DNA from: Geomonas oryzisoli
GTDB taxonomy: Bacteria; Desulfobacterota; Desulfuromonadia; Geobacterales; Geobacteraceae
NCBI RefSeq assembly: GCF_018986915.1
Contig: NZ_CP076723.1
Location: 4,430,228 to 4,494,227 of the forward strand
Direction of reading: 5' to 3'
DNA length: 64,000 nucleotides
The notes under the pieces are model-generated. The model ran no database searches. It was not told where the DNA came from and saw only the letters and a program-made list of their open reading frames with translations. Below are positions 1-12,056 of the stretch, in pieces. Every line of letters begins with the position of its first letter. Position 1 is the stretch's first letter. Made by a program: the position numbers and the translations under genes.

Positions 1-2163
1 CTCCCCGATTCCGCAGAACCCGCTCTCAGCGAATGTTTCAGCTCGCTGCTCTCCGGCGCCAGCCGCAGCTGCCTGATCCCTTACGGCCAGGGGTGCGCCG
101 GCCGTGCCGCCTCCGATTTGCGCGAGGTTTATGGCACCTCCGTCGACCTGCACCCCGAGGAGCGCGGCAGCGGTGAGGCCGGCCGGTTCGTCGCCCTTCC
201 CATCCTGGACGGCACCGGGCTCGCCGCTATCCTATCCCTCGCCTGTCCCGACCCCGAGCTTCCCGCCGAAAGCCTGGCGCTTTGCCGGCAACTGGTCCCC
301 GTTTTCTCGCTTACCCTGTCCGGCCTCGCCGCCGAGCAGGAGGCCCACAAGGCCCGCCGCAACCTGTCGCTGCTCGCCTCGCTCGGCCAACTGCTGGCGG
401 CCCCCACCCCGACCGCCGCCCTGCTATCCCAGGTCGTCAAACTCTGCACCGGCTCGGGACTCGCCGGCTGCGCGGTGATCCGGCTCGCCCCCAAGGGGCG
501 CAACCGGGGCAGGGTGTACAAAGGGTGCCACAGCAGTTCCAGACGAGAGCTGACGGCGTTACTCGAGTTCGAGCAGAGGTTCTCGGCTCGCGCCCTTGCC
601 GCCGGCGCCCCCCGTACCGACAAGCTCCCCCTGCCGGGATCGTGCCGCTATGCCCTCTGCGCCCCGCTCAGCTGCAACGGTCAACTCCTGGGCACCCTCT
701 CCCTGTTCGGCAGGGCGGACCTGCTGTCCGCGGAACAGGCGGAATTTACCGGGACCATGGCCCGCCTGGTCGCCGGTGCGCTCACCGAGGCGATCTGCGA
801 GGAGCGGGTGGCGAGCTTCGACACGGAGAACGAGAAGAAACTGAAGGAACTGTCCCTTCTGTACCGGCTGAGCAACACCATGCTCTCCACCATCAAGCTG
901 AACAAGCTGATCCACCTGACCCTTACCGCCCTCACCTCAGGCCCAACACCGTTCTTCGACCGGGCCATGCTGTTTCTCTCCAACGAGCGTTCAGGGTCGC
1001 TGGTGGGGATGCTAGGGGTTACTTCCGAGAACGCCCCTCCCCTTCCCATGCCGCAAGGGGGAGGCGACGACCTCCTCTCCAGCCGTTGGGACATAACCGA
1101 GGCTGAGATGGCGGCTCAGCGGGAGTCCGAATTCTCCCGGCAGGTGCAGGGCAAGAGGCTGGAGCTGGACCCGACCTTGAACATCGCATCGCAGGCCGTG
1201 CTCGAGAGGCGGTTGATATACATCCCGGAAGAGACCGGCATCGGCGCCGACACGGCCGCGGTCTCCCGCACCGCGCTGGCAGCTTCCCCCCTGATCGCCC
1301 ACGGCCAGACGGTCGGGGTGGTGCTGGTCGACAACGCGCTCACCCTCTCCCCGATCACCCAGGAGCACCTGCGTTTTTTGCAGCTTTTTACCAACCAGGC
1401 CGGCATGGCGATCGAGAACTCGATGCTCTACAACCGGATCGAGGACGCCCACCGCCAGTTGAGCGAGGCCCAGGAGAGCCTGCTCCAGAAGGAGCGGCTG
1501 GCAACCATCGGTGAGATGGCCGCGGGCATCGCGCACGAACTGAAGGGACCGCTGGTCTCCATCGGCGGTTTCGCCGGGCGCCTCGCGCGCAAGCTCCCCG
1601 CCGAGAGCGACGAGCGGGCCAGCGCCGACCTGATCGTGCGGGAGGTCGTGCGCCTGGAAGGGATCCTCTCCGAGATCCTGCTCTTTTCCAAAAAGACCAC
1701 CATCTGCTACACCCGCTGCAACATCGTGGATATCGTCAACGAGACCCTTGCCATGACCGCGCCCACGGTCGAGGAGAAGCAGATCGAGATCAGCACCAAG
1801 TTCCCGCGTCAGCGCCAGTTACTCCTCGGCGACTGCCAGCAGTTGAAGCAGGTGTTTATCAACATCATCCAGAACTCCATCGAGGCCATGGCGCCGGGGG
1901 GGCAGCTCTCGATCCAGGTGCACCCCGCCGAGTTGGACGGCAAGGAAGCCATCTCGGTGAAGATCGTCGATACCGGCGGCGGCATCCCGCTCGAGCAGTT
2001 GAACAACATCTTCACCCCCTTCTTCACCACCAAGCAGACCGGTACCGGCCTGGGCCTCCCCATCGCCAACCGCATCATCACCAACCACGGCGGCAAGATC
2101 CAGGTGGTCAATCACCCCGGCATCGGTGCCGAATTCCGCATCCTCCTGCCTAAGCACTGGTAA
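1..2163 (+). CDS. GAF-domain sensor histidine kinase (5' end outside window)
   Basis: The reading frame is open from base 1, so the gene begins upstream of the window; a TTG at 118 is only an internal codon. About 500 residues of GAF-like sensory sequence come first, followed by a short coiled segment. Then comes a HisKA box with AHELKGPL (His at about residue 512 counted from base 1), an N-box (INIIQNSIEAM), a G1 box (VDTGGGIP) and a C-terminal FFTTKQTGTGLGLPIA segment of the HATPase domain. No transmembrane segment is visible in the part present, so it is probably a cytoplasmic kinase reading an internal signal. No response regulator follows; the next gene is unrelated. The kinase assignment is firm, the ligand is unknown. 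Confidence 0.93.
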   Translation, partial: LPDSAEPALSECFSSLLSGASRSCLIPYGQGCAGRAASDLREVYGTSVDLHPEERGSGEAGRFVALPILDGTGLAAILSLACPDPELPAESLALCRQLVPVFSLTLSGLAAEQEAHKARRNLSLLASLGQLLAAPTPTAALLSQVVKLCTGSGLAGCAVIRLAPKGRNRGRVYKGCHSSSRRELTALLEFEQRFSARALAAGAPRTDKLPLPGSCRYALCAPLSCNGQLLGTLSLFGRADLLSAEQAEFTGTMARLVAGALTEAICEERVASFDTENEKKLKELSLLYRLSNTMLSTIKLNKLIHLTLTALTSGPTPFFDRAMLFLSNERSGSLVGMLGVTSENAPPLPMPQGGGDDLLSSRWDITEAEMAAQRESEFSRQVQGKRLELDPTLNIASQAVLERRLIYIPEETGIGADTAAVSRTALAASPLIAHGQTVGVVLVDNALTLSPITQEHLRFLQLFTNQAGMAIENSMLYNRIEDAHRQLSEAQESLLQKERLATIGEMAAGIAHELKGPLVSIGGFAGRLARKLPAESDERASADLIVREVVRLEGILSEILLFSKKTTICYTRCNIVDIVNETLAMTAPTVEEKQIEISTKFPRQRQLLLGDCQQLKQVFINIIQNSIEAMAPGGQLSIQVHPAELDGKEAISVKIVDTGGGIPLEQLNNIFTPFFTTKQTGTGLGLPIANRIITNHGGKIQVVNHPGIGAEFRILLPKHW

Positions 2164-2333
2164 CGCAGCAAGATCTGCCCGTCTCCCTCTACCATCTGTG
2201 CTGGTCCACCCCACCTTTTGTTACGGCCGGCTCTCAACCGGGGTAAAGGAATTCCAAAATTTCTGCTTGCCAAATGGATTGACGCGGTTACGCTCTTCAG
2301 GATTAAATATTTCCAATCAAGGAGGGTTTTGAC

Positions 2334-2948
2334 ATGCCGTTTAACGACGTCAGCGATCCGGAATTGATCACTCACTCTGCGGCGATGGTAGTGGCGTTCA
2401 CTCCAGAGGTGTACGCTTACCTCATGTCGCTATTCCCGACCCCTGAATCTTACGCCGAACTCCATGCTCGCCTTGAACGTGGATATCCCGGCTTCCTGAA
2501 AGGGGAGCCCGAGGGGGTAAAAGCGTTCGAGGAAGACCGCGAGGCGGTCAAGCAGTTCCTCAACATGCTCAGTGGCCTTGCTAGAAGTGCCGCCATCAAA
2601 GATCCGACCATGCCTCAAAAGCTTGGTCTGGTCCGGCTTCCGGCGAAGAATCCCTCCAAAAAGGTGATCCTGACCCAGCCCCACGGTTTCAGAATCATCT
2701 ATGATGCGCTAGGAAACCTTTTCGCCACCGTCTCCAAGGTTCAAGGCGCGAAGGGGTACCAGGTTTGGCTGTGCGAAGGTGATCCAAACGTTGAGGGGAA
2801 CTGGAAGCTCATCACATCGGCAACCAACAGCAGGGACATCATGCTGCCCAACATTAACCGTACCACGAACAACTGGCTGAGAATCAGGGCCATTCGCGGC
2901 AGGGTCACCGGGCCGTGGTCCAACTTCGTCTCCTTACCCCAAGCCTGA
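2334..2948 (+). CDS. Conserved-type hypothetical protein with fibronectin-III-like C-terminus
   Basis: This 204-residue protein has no signal peptide or membrane helix. The ATG is preceded by AAGGAGG at 2319-2325, a strong ribosome-binding site. The first half (about residues 1-85) is helical and acidic. The second half (about 105-200) reads like one beta-sandwich repeat of the fibronectin type III kind, with alternating hydrophobic strands and the typical closing W/L-x-I-R-A-x-R-G-x-x-x-G-P-W-S pattern (NNWLRIRAIRGRVTGPWSN). That assignment is by pattern only. The gene stands alone between a kinase and a repeat tract, and its function is unknown. Confidence 0.75.
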   Translation: MPFNDVSDPELITHSAAMVVAFTPEVYAYLMSLFPTPESYAELHARLERGYPGFLKGEPEGVKAFEEDREAVKQFLNMLSGLARSAAIKDPTMPQKLGLVRLPAKNPSKKVILTQPHGFRIIYDALGNLFATVSKVQGAKGYQVWLCEGDPNVEGNWKLITSATNSRDIMLPNINRTTNNWLRIRAIRGRVTGPWSNFVSLPQA

Positions 2949-3032
2949 TACTTCCAAATGCCTCCGTTGGGACCACGCCCAGCGGGGGCGATCTTCTTTA
3001 GGTTCTGGTTCCTATCCGGACCCCACCCCACT

Positions 3033-3195
3033 TGGCGGTCTTACCTGCCCCTTCGACGATCCAACCTGCAACTTCGACGGTCCAACCTGCAACTTCGACG
3101 GCCCAACCTGCAACTTCGACGGCCCAACCTGCAACTTCGACGGCCCAACCTTCAACTTCGACCGTCCAACCTGCAACTTCGACCGCTCAACCTGA
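3033..3195 (+). repeat. 21-bp tandem repeat, about 7.7 units, in a gene-free stretch
   Basis: The gene-free interval 2949-3370 (422 bp) holds a head-to-tail array with unit CGACGGCCCAACCTGCAACTT. Units start at 3054, 3075, 3096, 3117, 3138, 3159 and 3180 (last one partial), and a decayed unit sits at 3033-3053. Units 3 and 4 are identical and the others differ at one to three bases. Because 21 is divisible by 3, both strands stay open here; the minus strand would read repeats of KLQVGPS. Nothing else in the interval looks like a gene, so I treat the open frames as by-products of the repeat. Confidence 0.9.
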
Positions 3196-3370
3196 AGGGT
3201 CAGCAATACGGGCCTTCCCATTGGGTAGGTGATCTTGCGGGTGATCGGTTGGAAGTGGTGACCAGTGTCGGCACCCTTGTGACAGAATGTGCAAACACTG
3301 GTAATGTTTTCGGTAGCCTCCACGCCACGAGGGGCAGGGTACCAGGATCGAACCAACGCAGGTAAATGAC

Positions 3371-4523
3371 ATGCAAGAAAATGACGACATCAGGAGGGTG
3401 ACGGGGAAGGAGCCCACCGTGGGACTGTGGGAACTGGTGCTCTATTTCCTTCGTCTAGGTGCCAGCGGCTTCGGAGGCCCGATTGCCCTGGCGGGCTACA
3501 TGCAACGCGACCTCATCCCACGCGGCTGGATCACGGAGGACGAGTACCGCGAGGGGCTTGCCTTCTCGCAGATGATGCCCGGCCCCCTCGCCGCCCAGCT
3601 CGCCATGTGGATCGGATTCATTCGTCACGGCGTGGCCGGCGCTTCCCTGGTCGGCATCGTCTTCATCCTGCCCACCTTCTTGATCGTAATCGCGGTCTCC
3701 TGGCTGTACGTTTCCTACCATGGGCTTCCCGTGGTCCAGGCCCTGTTCTATGGCATGGGGCCGACCATCATCGCCATCGTGGCGCTGTCGGCGTATCGTC
3801 TCGCGCGCACCACCGTCGGCACCGACCGCCGTCTCTGGGCCATCTTCGTCATGGTAGCCATTATTACCGTGGTCGCTCGCGCCGAAATCGCCCTTCTTTT
3901 CGTTGCCACAGGGCTGGTCGGCATGCTCCTTTACTCCCCCCCCGGCAGTCGCCTGAAGCCCCGCAGCATCATGGCTGCCGTACCAACTTTGAGTACCGGC
4001 ATGGCAACTCCCGTCCTTCTGCAACTGGGAGCTTTCTTCGTGAAGGCCGGCGCCTTCACCTTTGGCAGTGGACTCGCTATCGTACCCTTCCTGCACCAAG
4101 GAGTGGTGTTGCGGCACCACTGGCTTACCGAACGGTCCTGGACGCGGTTGCCGTCGGCATCATTACCCCGGGGCCGGTCGTCATCACCGCGGCGTTTGTG
4201 GGGTTCCTCGTCGCTGGTTTCTGGGGCGCCCTGGTCGCCTCCGCCGGCGTCTTTCTTCCGGTGTACCTGTGCTGTTCATGGGCAGATACATCCTCCGAAA
4301 CCGTGACCGGCCCGAGCTCAAGGGATTCGTGAAAGGAGCGACGTCGGCAGCCTCGGGGGCCATTGCCGGAGCCGCGCTAATTCTCGGGCAAGGTTCCATC
4401 TTCGACCTCCCGACCGCCATAATCGGCGCAGTCAGTCTCGCCATCCTCTGGCGCTTCAAAATCCCCGAACCGCTGCTGCTCACGGCAGCAGCCATCGCAG
4501 GGGTATTTCTCTACGCAGGGTGA
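3371..4523 (+). pseudogene. chrA: Chromate transporter ChrA, broken by two frameshifts
   Basis: Translation needs three frames. Frame 2 runs from ATG 3371 through the N-terminal ChrA domain (FLRLGASGFGGPIA, MMPGPLAAQLAMWIG) and the start of the second half (KAGAFTFGSGLAIVPF) to HWLTERS near 4137. The match resumes one frame over with LDAVAVGIITPGPVVITA, then shifts again near 4270 after FLPVYL to continue as LFMGRYILRNRDRPELKGF down to the stop at 4523. Both shifts look like small deletions (one missing base modulo three each). Joined, the product would be about 384 residues, the usual length of a two-domain membrane ChrA of the CHR family. Both breaks fall in the second half, so it is either a recent pseudogene or carries two sequencing errors. 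Confidence 0.85.
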
Positions 4524-4662
4524 GATCCGCCTGCGCTCACAGTTTCCGGACGGGTACTATGGCACCAAAAGGTTCGTACTATCCAGCGTGCGCCCTTTGG
4601 TCTATGCTGCCGGAAATCTCGCTGCCATGCCCGCACGGCACATCAATACCAGGAGGACCTCC

Positions 4663-5304
4663 ATGAAAGTCATCGGAATCAACGGCAGTCCCAGGAAACA
4701 ATGGAACACCGCCCAAGTGCTGCAAAAGGCGCTGGAGGGTGCGGCGGCCCAAGGGGCGGAAACGGAGCTTATTCATCTCTACGACTTGGACTTCAAGGGA
4801 TGCACCAGCTGCTTTGCCTGCAAGCTCAAGGGGGGCAAGAGCTACGGAAAGTGCGCCATGCGGGACGGCCTGACGCCGGTCCTCGAGAAGATCGCGCAGG
4901 CCGACGGGCTGGTGCTCGGCTCGCCGGTCTACTTCGGCAGGGCGACAGGGGAGATGTGCTCCTTCCTGGAAAGACTCCTGTTCCAGTACTTCGTGTACGC
5001 GCAGCCGCCTGAGTCACTGTTCGAGAAAAAGATCCGGACCGCCTTCATCTACACCATGAACGTGCCGGAAGCCGTCATGCAGCAGGTCAACTACGCGGTC
5101 CACATGGGCGGCAACGAAGCCTTCCTCGGCCGGATCTTCGGCCAGTGCGAAACGCTCTGCTGCAACGAGACCCTGCAGTTCGACGACTACGACAAATACG
5201 TCTTCAGCTATTTCGACCCGGAACAGCGGCGGCAAAGGCACAGCGTGCTCTTCCCGGAAAACTGCCGGAAGGCTTTCGAGCTCGGTCGGCGCCTGGTCGC
5301 CTAG
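4663..5304 (+). CDS. Iron-sulfur flavoprotein-like NAD(P)H-dependent FMN reductase
   Basis: The protein has 213 residues. I chose ATG 4663 because AGGAGG lies at 4651-4656 and the flavodoxin-fold start MKVIGINGSPR begins there; the longer open frame adds no conserved sequence. GSPRKQWNTAQ is the FMN phosphate loop and GSPVYFGRATGEMCSFLER is the second flavin loop. Four cysteines (C47, C50, C53, C64) form CX2CX2CX10C, close to the compact CX2CX2CX4-7C motif of Isf iron-sulfur flavoproteins, so a [4Fe-4S] cluster is plausible. Such proteins shuttle electrons to O2, peroxide or quinones in anaerobes. A hairpin terminator follows at once, so the gene is probably monocistronic. Physiological partner unknown. 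Confidence 0.85.
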   Translation: MKVIGINGSPRKQWNTAQVLQKALEGAAAQGAETELIHLYDLDFKGCTSCFACKLKGGKSYGKCAMRDGLTPVLEKIAQADGLVLGSPVYFGRATGEMCSFLERLLFQYFVYAQPPESLFEKKIRTAFIYTMNVPEAVMQQVNYAVHMGGNEAFLGRIFGQCETLCCNETLQFDDYDKYVFSYFDPEQRRQRHSVLFPENCRKAFELGRRLVA

Positions 5305-5322
5305 CCCCTTGGCATTGAAGTG

Positions 5323-5358
5323 AAAAAGGCACCTGCAGCTTGATGCAGGTGCCTTTTT
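5323..5358 (+). terminator. Rho-independent terminator after the flavoprotein gene
   Basis: AAAAAGGCACCTGCA and TGCAGGTGCCTTTTT form a 15-bp stem with a 6-base loop, ending in five T residues; it can work in both directions. Confidence 0.9.
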
Positions 5359-5462
5359 CGTCATTCTGGGCTGCATAGTACTTTTAGCAGATCACACTTC
5401 TTCAAGTTTCATCCCACCCGTTCCGATAACAACCACATGATACTTGAACAGGAGGGCTCTAC

Positions 5463-5891
5463 ATGCCTATCGTGACGTGGGATGGAAGTCTGGCGGTCGG
5501 ACACGACATGATCGACGAACATCATGAACACTTGGTGGAACTGCTCAACAAGACGTACGACGAATTCTGTGACGGGAAGTCCAGAAAGAGCCTCGAGACC
5601 GTGCTGGATGAGCTCATCGATTATGCAACCTATCACTTCGCTCAGGAAGAGTTGCTGATGGATAAAGTAGCGTTCCCCGCGAGCGAGGAACACCTGACGG
5701 AACATGCCTTCTTCATCAGAAGAATCGGGGAGATCCAGAAGGAGTTCCTGGCGGGAACGAGCGCCATCTCTCTGGAAATCATCACCTTCCTGAAGGACTG
5801 GCTCGTCAGGCACATCTCTCAGAAGGACTACGAGTTGGGCGCCTACGCCTCGGCCCACGAAGGGAAACCGGTCGTCATCGACCTCGACTGA
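5463..5891 (+). CDS. Bacteriohemerythrin
   Basis: This 142-residue single-domain hemerythrin carries the full di-iron ligand set: H21 (IDEHH), H58 and E62 (YHFAQEE), H77 and H81 (HLTEH), H117 and D122 (HISQKD). The start ATG has AGGAGG about nine bases upstream. Bacteriohemerythrins bind O2 reversibly at the non-heme di-iron site and act in oxygen sensing, delivery or scavenging in the cytoplasm. It sits between two strong terminators, so it is its own transcription unit. The neighbouring flavoprotein and the downstream signalling genes fit an oxygen-response setting, which is inference. Confidence 0.95.
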   Translation: MPIVTWDGSLAVGHDMIDEHHEHLVELLNKTYDEFCDGKSRKSLETVLDELIDYATYHFAQEELLMDKVAFPASEEHLTEHAFFIRRIGEIQKEFLAGTSAISLEIITFLKDWLVRHISQKDYELGAYASAHEGKPVVIDLD

Positions 5892-5925
5892 AGCCGCAAG
5901 TCCGGCGGCACTAAACCCCACTGAG

Positions 5926-5966
5926 GCGGGGGAGGGATCATGCCATGCATCCCTCCCCCGCTTTTT
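5926..5966 (+). terminator. Rho-independent terminator after bacteriohemerythrin
   Basis: GCGGGGGAGGGAT pairs with ATCCCTCCCCCGC across a 10-base loop and is followed by TTTTT. The rest of the gap to 6183 shows nothing I can name. Confidence 0.92.
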
Positions 5967-6182
5967 CGTTTCCTTCCGGATGCGCTCCCTAGAGCTCCCC
6001 TGAATTCCGCACTCCCTCACCTCGACAAGATGCCATTGCCTATCAGGACCCGCGCAAAATGGTTCAAGTTCCCACATCCTTTTTCCGATACGGTTGCACT
6101 AACAGGATATACGTCAACGGACACAGGGATCGGATATAGGAAAGGTGACCAGAACAGTCATCTCATTGCACAGGTAGAAGCC

Positions 6183-8999
<2,817 letters not shown>

Positions 9000-9042
9000 G
9001 ATTGAAGGAAGCAGCCGCACAGACGCTGCCGGTGTAACGACC

Positions 9043-11211
9043 ATGGAGGAGATGACTGCGAAAATGGAAGCGTACCAGACCGAGGATGAGAACGAACTGC
9101 GACCCGAGGTGGTCCTGGTTGCCGATGACGACGAGATGATGCGGGCCCTGGCCGTGGCGGCCCTGGAACAGGCAGGGTTCTTCGTTGCGGAGGCGGAAAA
9201 CGGGGTGGTCGCCCTGGAGCAGTTCCGGCAGTTGCAGCCCGACATCGTCCTGCTCGACGTGATGATGCCGGAAATGGACGGCTTCGCGACCTGCCGCGCC
9301 CTGCGCGCCGTGCCGGCCGGAGGCGACGTGCCCATCCTCATGATGACCGGCCTGGACGATACGCGCGCCATCGAGCAGGCCTACGACGCGGGGGCCACCG
9401 ATTTCGTCACCAAGCCGATCCAGTGGGCCATCCTGCGGCACCGGGTCCGCTACATGCTCCGATCCAGCAAGGCCATGCGCGACCTCAGGGTGAGCGAGGC
9501 ACGCCTGAGCAACGCCCACCGCATCGCCCACATGGGGAGCTGGGAGTGGGACGTCCTCAACGACAAGTTCTACTGGTCCCAGGAAATTTCCACCATCTTC
9601 GCCGTCGCCCCCGACGGGTTCGACTCCTCCTATCAGGCCTTTCTCAACACGATCCACCCCCTGGACAAGGAGCTCTTCAACAAGGCCTTCGAGGACGCCT
9701 GCTCCTACCAGCGGCCGATCAGCCTGGACCACCAGATCGTGCTCCCGCGCGGCGACGAGCGCTGCTGCCATACCGAGGGGGAGGTCGCCATCGACGAGAG
9801 CGGCCGAGTGGTGCACATCTCCGGCACCATCCAGGACATAACCGAGAGGAAGCGGATCGAAGAACAGGTGCGCGCCCTCGCCTACTACGACAGCGTCACC
9901 GGCCTTCCCAACCGGGTCCTCTTCGGCGAGCTTCTGGAACGCGCCCTCACCTTCGCACGCCGCTACCGGAAGAAGGTTGCCGTCCTCTTCCTCGACCTGG
10001 ACCGCTTCAAGGAGATCAACGACACCCTGGGTCACGACGTGGGGGACAACCTGCTCCGGGAAGTGTCCGAGCGCCTCAAGCACTGCATCCGCGGCTATGA
10101 TTCCGTCTGGCAGGGGTTGGGGGCGGCGGGGGACGGCAACCCGGTGGCCCGGCTGGGGGGAGACGAGTTCACGGTCATCATGGAGGACATCCAGGACAGC
10201 AAGGGGGTGATCGCCGCCTCCCAGCGCATCCTGCAGCTCCTTTCGGACCCCTTCCTCCTGGACGGTGTTGAAATCTGCGTCTCGGCCAGCATCGGCATCA
10301 GCATCTACCCCGATGACGGGGAGGACGCCATGACCCTGGTGAAAAACGCCGACACCGCCATGTACCACGCCAAGAAGGAGGGACGCAACAACGCCCAGTT
10401 CTTCATGCAGGCCCTGAACGACGCGGCCTGCGAGCGGTTACTCCTGGAGCGGCAGCTCAGGAAGGCCTTGGCGAACGAGGAATTCGTGCTGTACTACCAG
10501 CCGCAGGTCGACGCCGACAGCGGCCGCATCGTCGGTTTGGAGGCCCTGATCCGTTGGCAGAGCCCGGAACTGGGCTTCGTCCCCCCCGTCAGCTTCATCC
10601 CGTTCGCGGAGGAGAGCGGTCAGATCATGCTGATCGACGAATGGGTGGTGCACGCGGTCTGCCGCCAGATCGCCGCCTGGCGCGCCCAGGGCATCACCCC
10701 CCCACGGGTGGCGGTGAACCTGTCCGGCTGCCATTTCCTCAAGAAGAGCCTGGTGGAGATGGTGGCCGAGTGCCTGCAAAACTTCGGGCTGGAGGGGCGC
10801 CACCTGGAGGTGGAACTGACCGAGGGGGTGATCATGCGCGACGTGGAGCAGGCCACGGCGACGCTGGCCGATTTGAAGCGCATGGGGGTCACCGTCTCCA
10901 TCGACGACTTCGGCACCGGCTACTCTTCGCTCAGCTACCTCAGGCGCTTTCCCATCGACACCTTGAAGATCGACCGCTCCTTCATAACGGGCGTGACCAA
11001 GGACGCCGACGGAGCGGCCATCACCACCGCCATCATCTCCATGGCCACCAGCATGAGGCTGGATATCGTCGCCGAGGGGGTCGAGACCGCCGAGCAGATG
11101 ACCTTCCTCTTGGACCACGGCTGCGCCGTCATGCAGGGGTACCTCTTCTGCCGCCCGGCCCCCCCGGAGGAAGTGACCCGCCTCCTGGTCGACGGGCTCC
11201 CCATGCCGTAA
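9043..11211 (+). CDS. Response regulator with PAS, GGDEF and EAL domains
   Basis: The protein has 722 residues. A receiver domain (about 22-140, phospho-acceptor D72 in LLDVMMPEMDG) is followed by a PAS fold (about 155-275), a GGDEF domain with an intact RLGGDEF motif (372-376) and an EAL domain with an intact E500-A501-L502. Downstream EAL signatures are also present (ELTEGVIM, DDFGTGYSSL, KIDRSFI, EGVET). Both the diguanylate cyclase and phosphodiesterase motifs are complete, so it could make or break c-di-GMP, with phosphorylation deciding which. It probably receives phosphate from the HPt-bearing kinase just upstream. ATG 9064 is an alternative start, since GGAGGAG at 9045-9051 would serve it. 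Confidence 0.93.
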   Translation: MEEMTAKMEAYQTEDENELRPEVVLVADDDEMMRALAVAALEQAGFFVAEAENGVVALEQFRQLQPDIVLLDVMMPEMDGFATCRALRAVPAGGDVPILMMTGLDDTRAIEQAYDAGATDFVTKPIQWAILRHRVRYMLRSSKAMRDLRVSEARLSNAHRIAHMGSWEWDVLNDKFYWSQEISTIFAVAPDGFDSSYQAFLNTIHPLDKELFNKAFEDACSYQRPISLDHQIVLPRGDERCCHTEGEVAIDESGRVVHISGTIQDITERKRIEEQVRALAYYDSVTGLPNRVLFGELLERALTFARRYRKKVAVLFLDLDRFKEINDTLGHDVGDNLLREVSERLKHCIRGYDSVWQGLGAAGDGNPVARLGGDEFTVIMEDIQDSKGVIAASQRILQLLSDPFLLDGVEICVSASIGISIYPDDGEDAMTLVKNADTAMYHAKKEGRNNAQFFMQALNDAACERLLLERQLRKALANEEFVLYYQPQVDADSGRIVGLEALIRWQSPELGFVPPVSFIPFAEESGQIMLIDEWVVHAVCRQIAAWRAQGITPPRVAVNLSGCHFLKKSLVEMVAECLQNFGLEGRHLEVELTEGVIMRDVEQATATLADLKRMGVTVSIDDFGTGYSSLSYLRRFPIDTLKIDRSFITGVTKDADGAAITTAIISMATSMRLDIVAEGVETAEQMTFLLDHGCAVMQGYLFCRPAPPEEVTRLLVDGLPMP

Positions 11212-11212
11212 C

Positions 11213-11284
11213 AAGGGGACTGGCTCCGCAGGTGCCTGTCCCCTTTCCCCTCGTGGTCCCCCCTCCCCTTGCGGGAGGGGGAGG
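11213..11284 (+). repeat. Solo GGGACTGGC-type hairpin followed by a CCCTCCCC hairpin
   Basis: 11213-11245 reads GGGGACTGGCTCC ... GGTGCCTGTCCCC, a degenerate copy of the dispersed hairpin also found near 27.9, 36.1, 36.3, 47.8, 55.3 and 63.1 kb. 11262-11284 is a second small palindrome (CCCTCCCC ... GGGAGGGGG) of the type seen at 22.3 and 25.9 kb. They lie directly behind the GGDEF/EAL gene and may act as a terminator or mRNA-end stabiliser. Confidence 0.75.
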
Positions 11285-11406
11285 CAGAAGAACCTTCTCT
11301 AGCGGACACGCCCGGGCGCGCAGGCCTCCCCTGTATAAGGCAGCAGTTGCAATCCGCGCAAAATGTCTTACCCTTTCCCGAGAATTCAACCTGTGCAGGA
11401 GGAACT

Positions 11407-11910
11407 ATGCCTAAAGTAACTTTCAAGGGAAACCCGGTGACACTGGTGGGGCCGGAACTGAAGGTGGGGGATGCCGCTCCCAATTTCGCCGTGGTGGACA
11501 ACTCTCTCAGTCAGGTGACGCTGGCGAGCTATGAGGGAAAGGTCAAGATCATCAGCGCGGTACCTTCACTGGACACGCCGGTCTGTGACACGGAAACCAG
11601 GCGCTTCAACCAGGAAGCGGCGGGGCTGCCGGGGAACGTGGTGGTCCTGACCGTAAGCGCCGACCTCCCTTTCGCCCAGAAGAGGTGGTGCGGAGCCGCC
11701 GGCATCGACAAGGTCGTCACCCTTTCCGATTACCGCGACCGCTCCTTCGCCCTGGCCTACGGAGTGCTGATCGAAGAACTGAAGCTTCTGGCCCGCGCCA
11801 TCTTCGTCATCGACCAAAAGAACGTGATCCGCTACATCCAGTTCGTCCCCGAGGTGACCCAGGAGCCGGACTACGCGGCGGTGCTCGCGGCGGCGAAGGG
11901 GCTTGGCTAA
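11407..11910 (+). CDS. tpx: Thiol peroxidase Tpx
   Basis: This 167-residue atypical 2-Cys peroxiredoxin reduces peroxides with thioredoxin as electron donor in the cytoplasm. The peroxidatic C60 sits in PSLDTPVCDTETRRFN and the resolving C95 in KRWCGAAG, the spacing typical of Tpx. ATG 11407 is preceded by AGGAGG; the longer upstream frame runs through repeat DNA and is not used. A terminator follows, so the gene is monocistronic. Confidence 0.96.
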   Translation: MPKVTFKGNPVTLVGPELKVGDAAPNFAVVDNSLSQVTLASYEGKVKIISAVPSLDTPVCDTETRRFNQEAAGLPGNVVVLTVSADLPFAQKRWCGAAGIDKVVTLSDYRDRSFALAYGVLIEELKLLARAIFVIDQKNVIRYIQFVPEVTQEPDYAAVLAAAKGLG

Positions 11911-11934
11911 GTCCCGACCCTCGCGTCCAGCCCT

Positions 11935-11974
11935 AAAAAAGGCGCCCGCAGCCAAACCGCGGGCGCCTTTTTTT
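11935..11974 (+). terminator. Rho-independent terminator after tpx
   Basis: GGCGCCCGC/GCGGGCGCC stem with a 9-base loop, flanked by A6 and followed by T7. Confidence 0.94.
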
Positions 11975-12056
11975 GCCCGTGCGGCACCCCTTGGTTGCAA
12001 AGCGGAACAACAATCCCTCATTTTTCTGGACGGGCGCAAGAGTTGATAGTAAAAAG

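Noticed and set aside
3054-3195. CRISPR array
   Set aside because: Units are head-to-tail with no spacers and no cas genes are nearby.
2958-3365. Open frames on both strands through the 21-bp repeat
   Set aside because: They stay open because the repeat length is a multiple of three; flanking sequence is not protein-like and no good ribosome-binding site is present.
4588-4662. N-terminal extension of the flavoprotein
   Set aside because: AGGAGG and the flavodoxin start place translation at 4663.
5940-6182. N-terminal extension of the hybrid kinase
   Set aside because: The first bases are the terminator of the previous gene and the sequence has no domain; the membrane helix starts just after ATG 6183.
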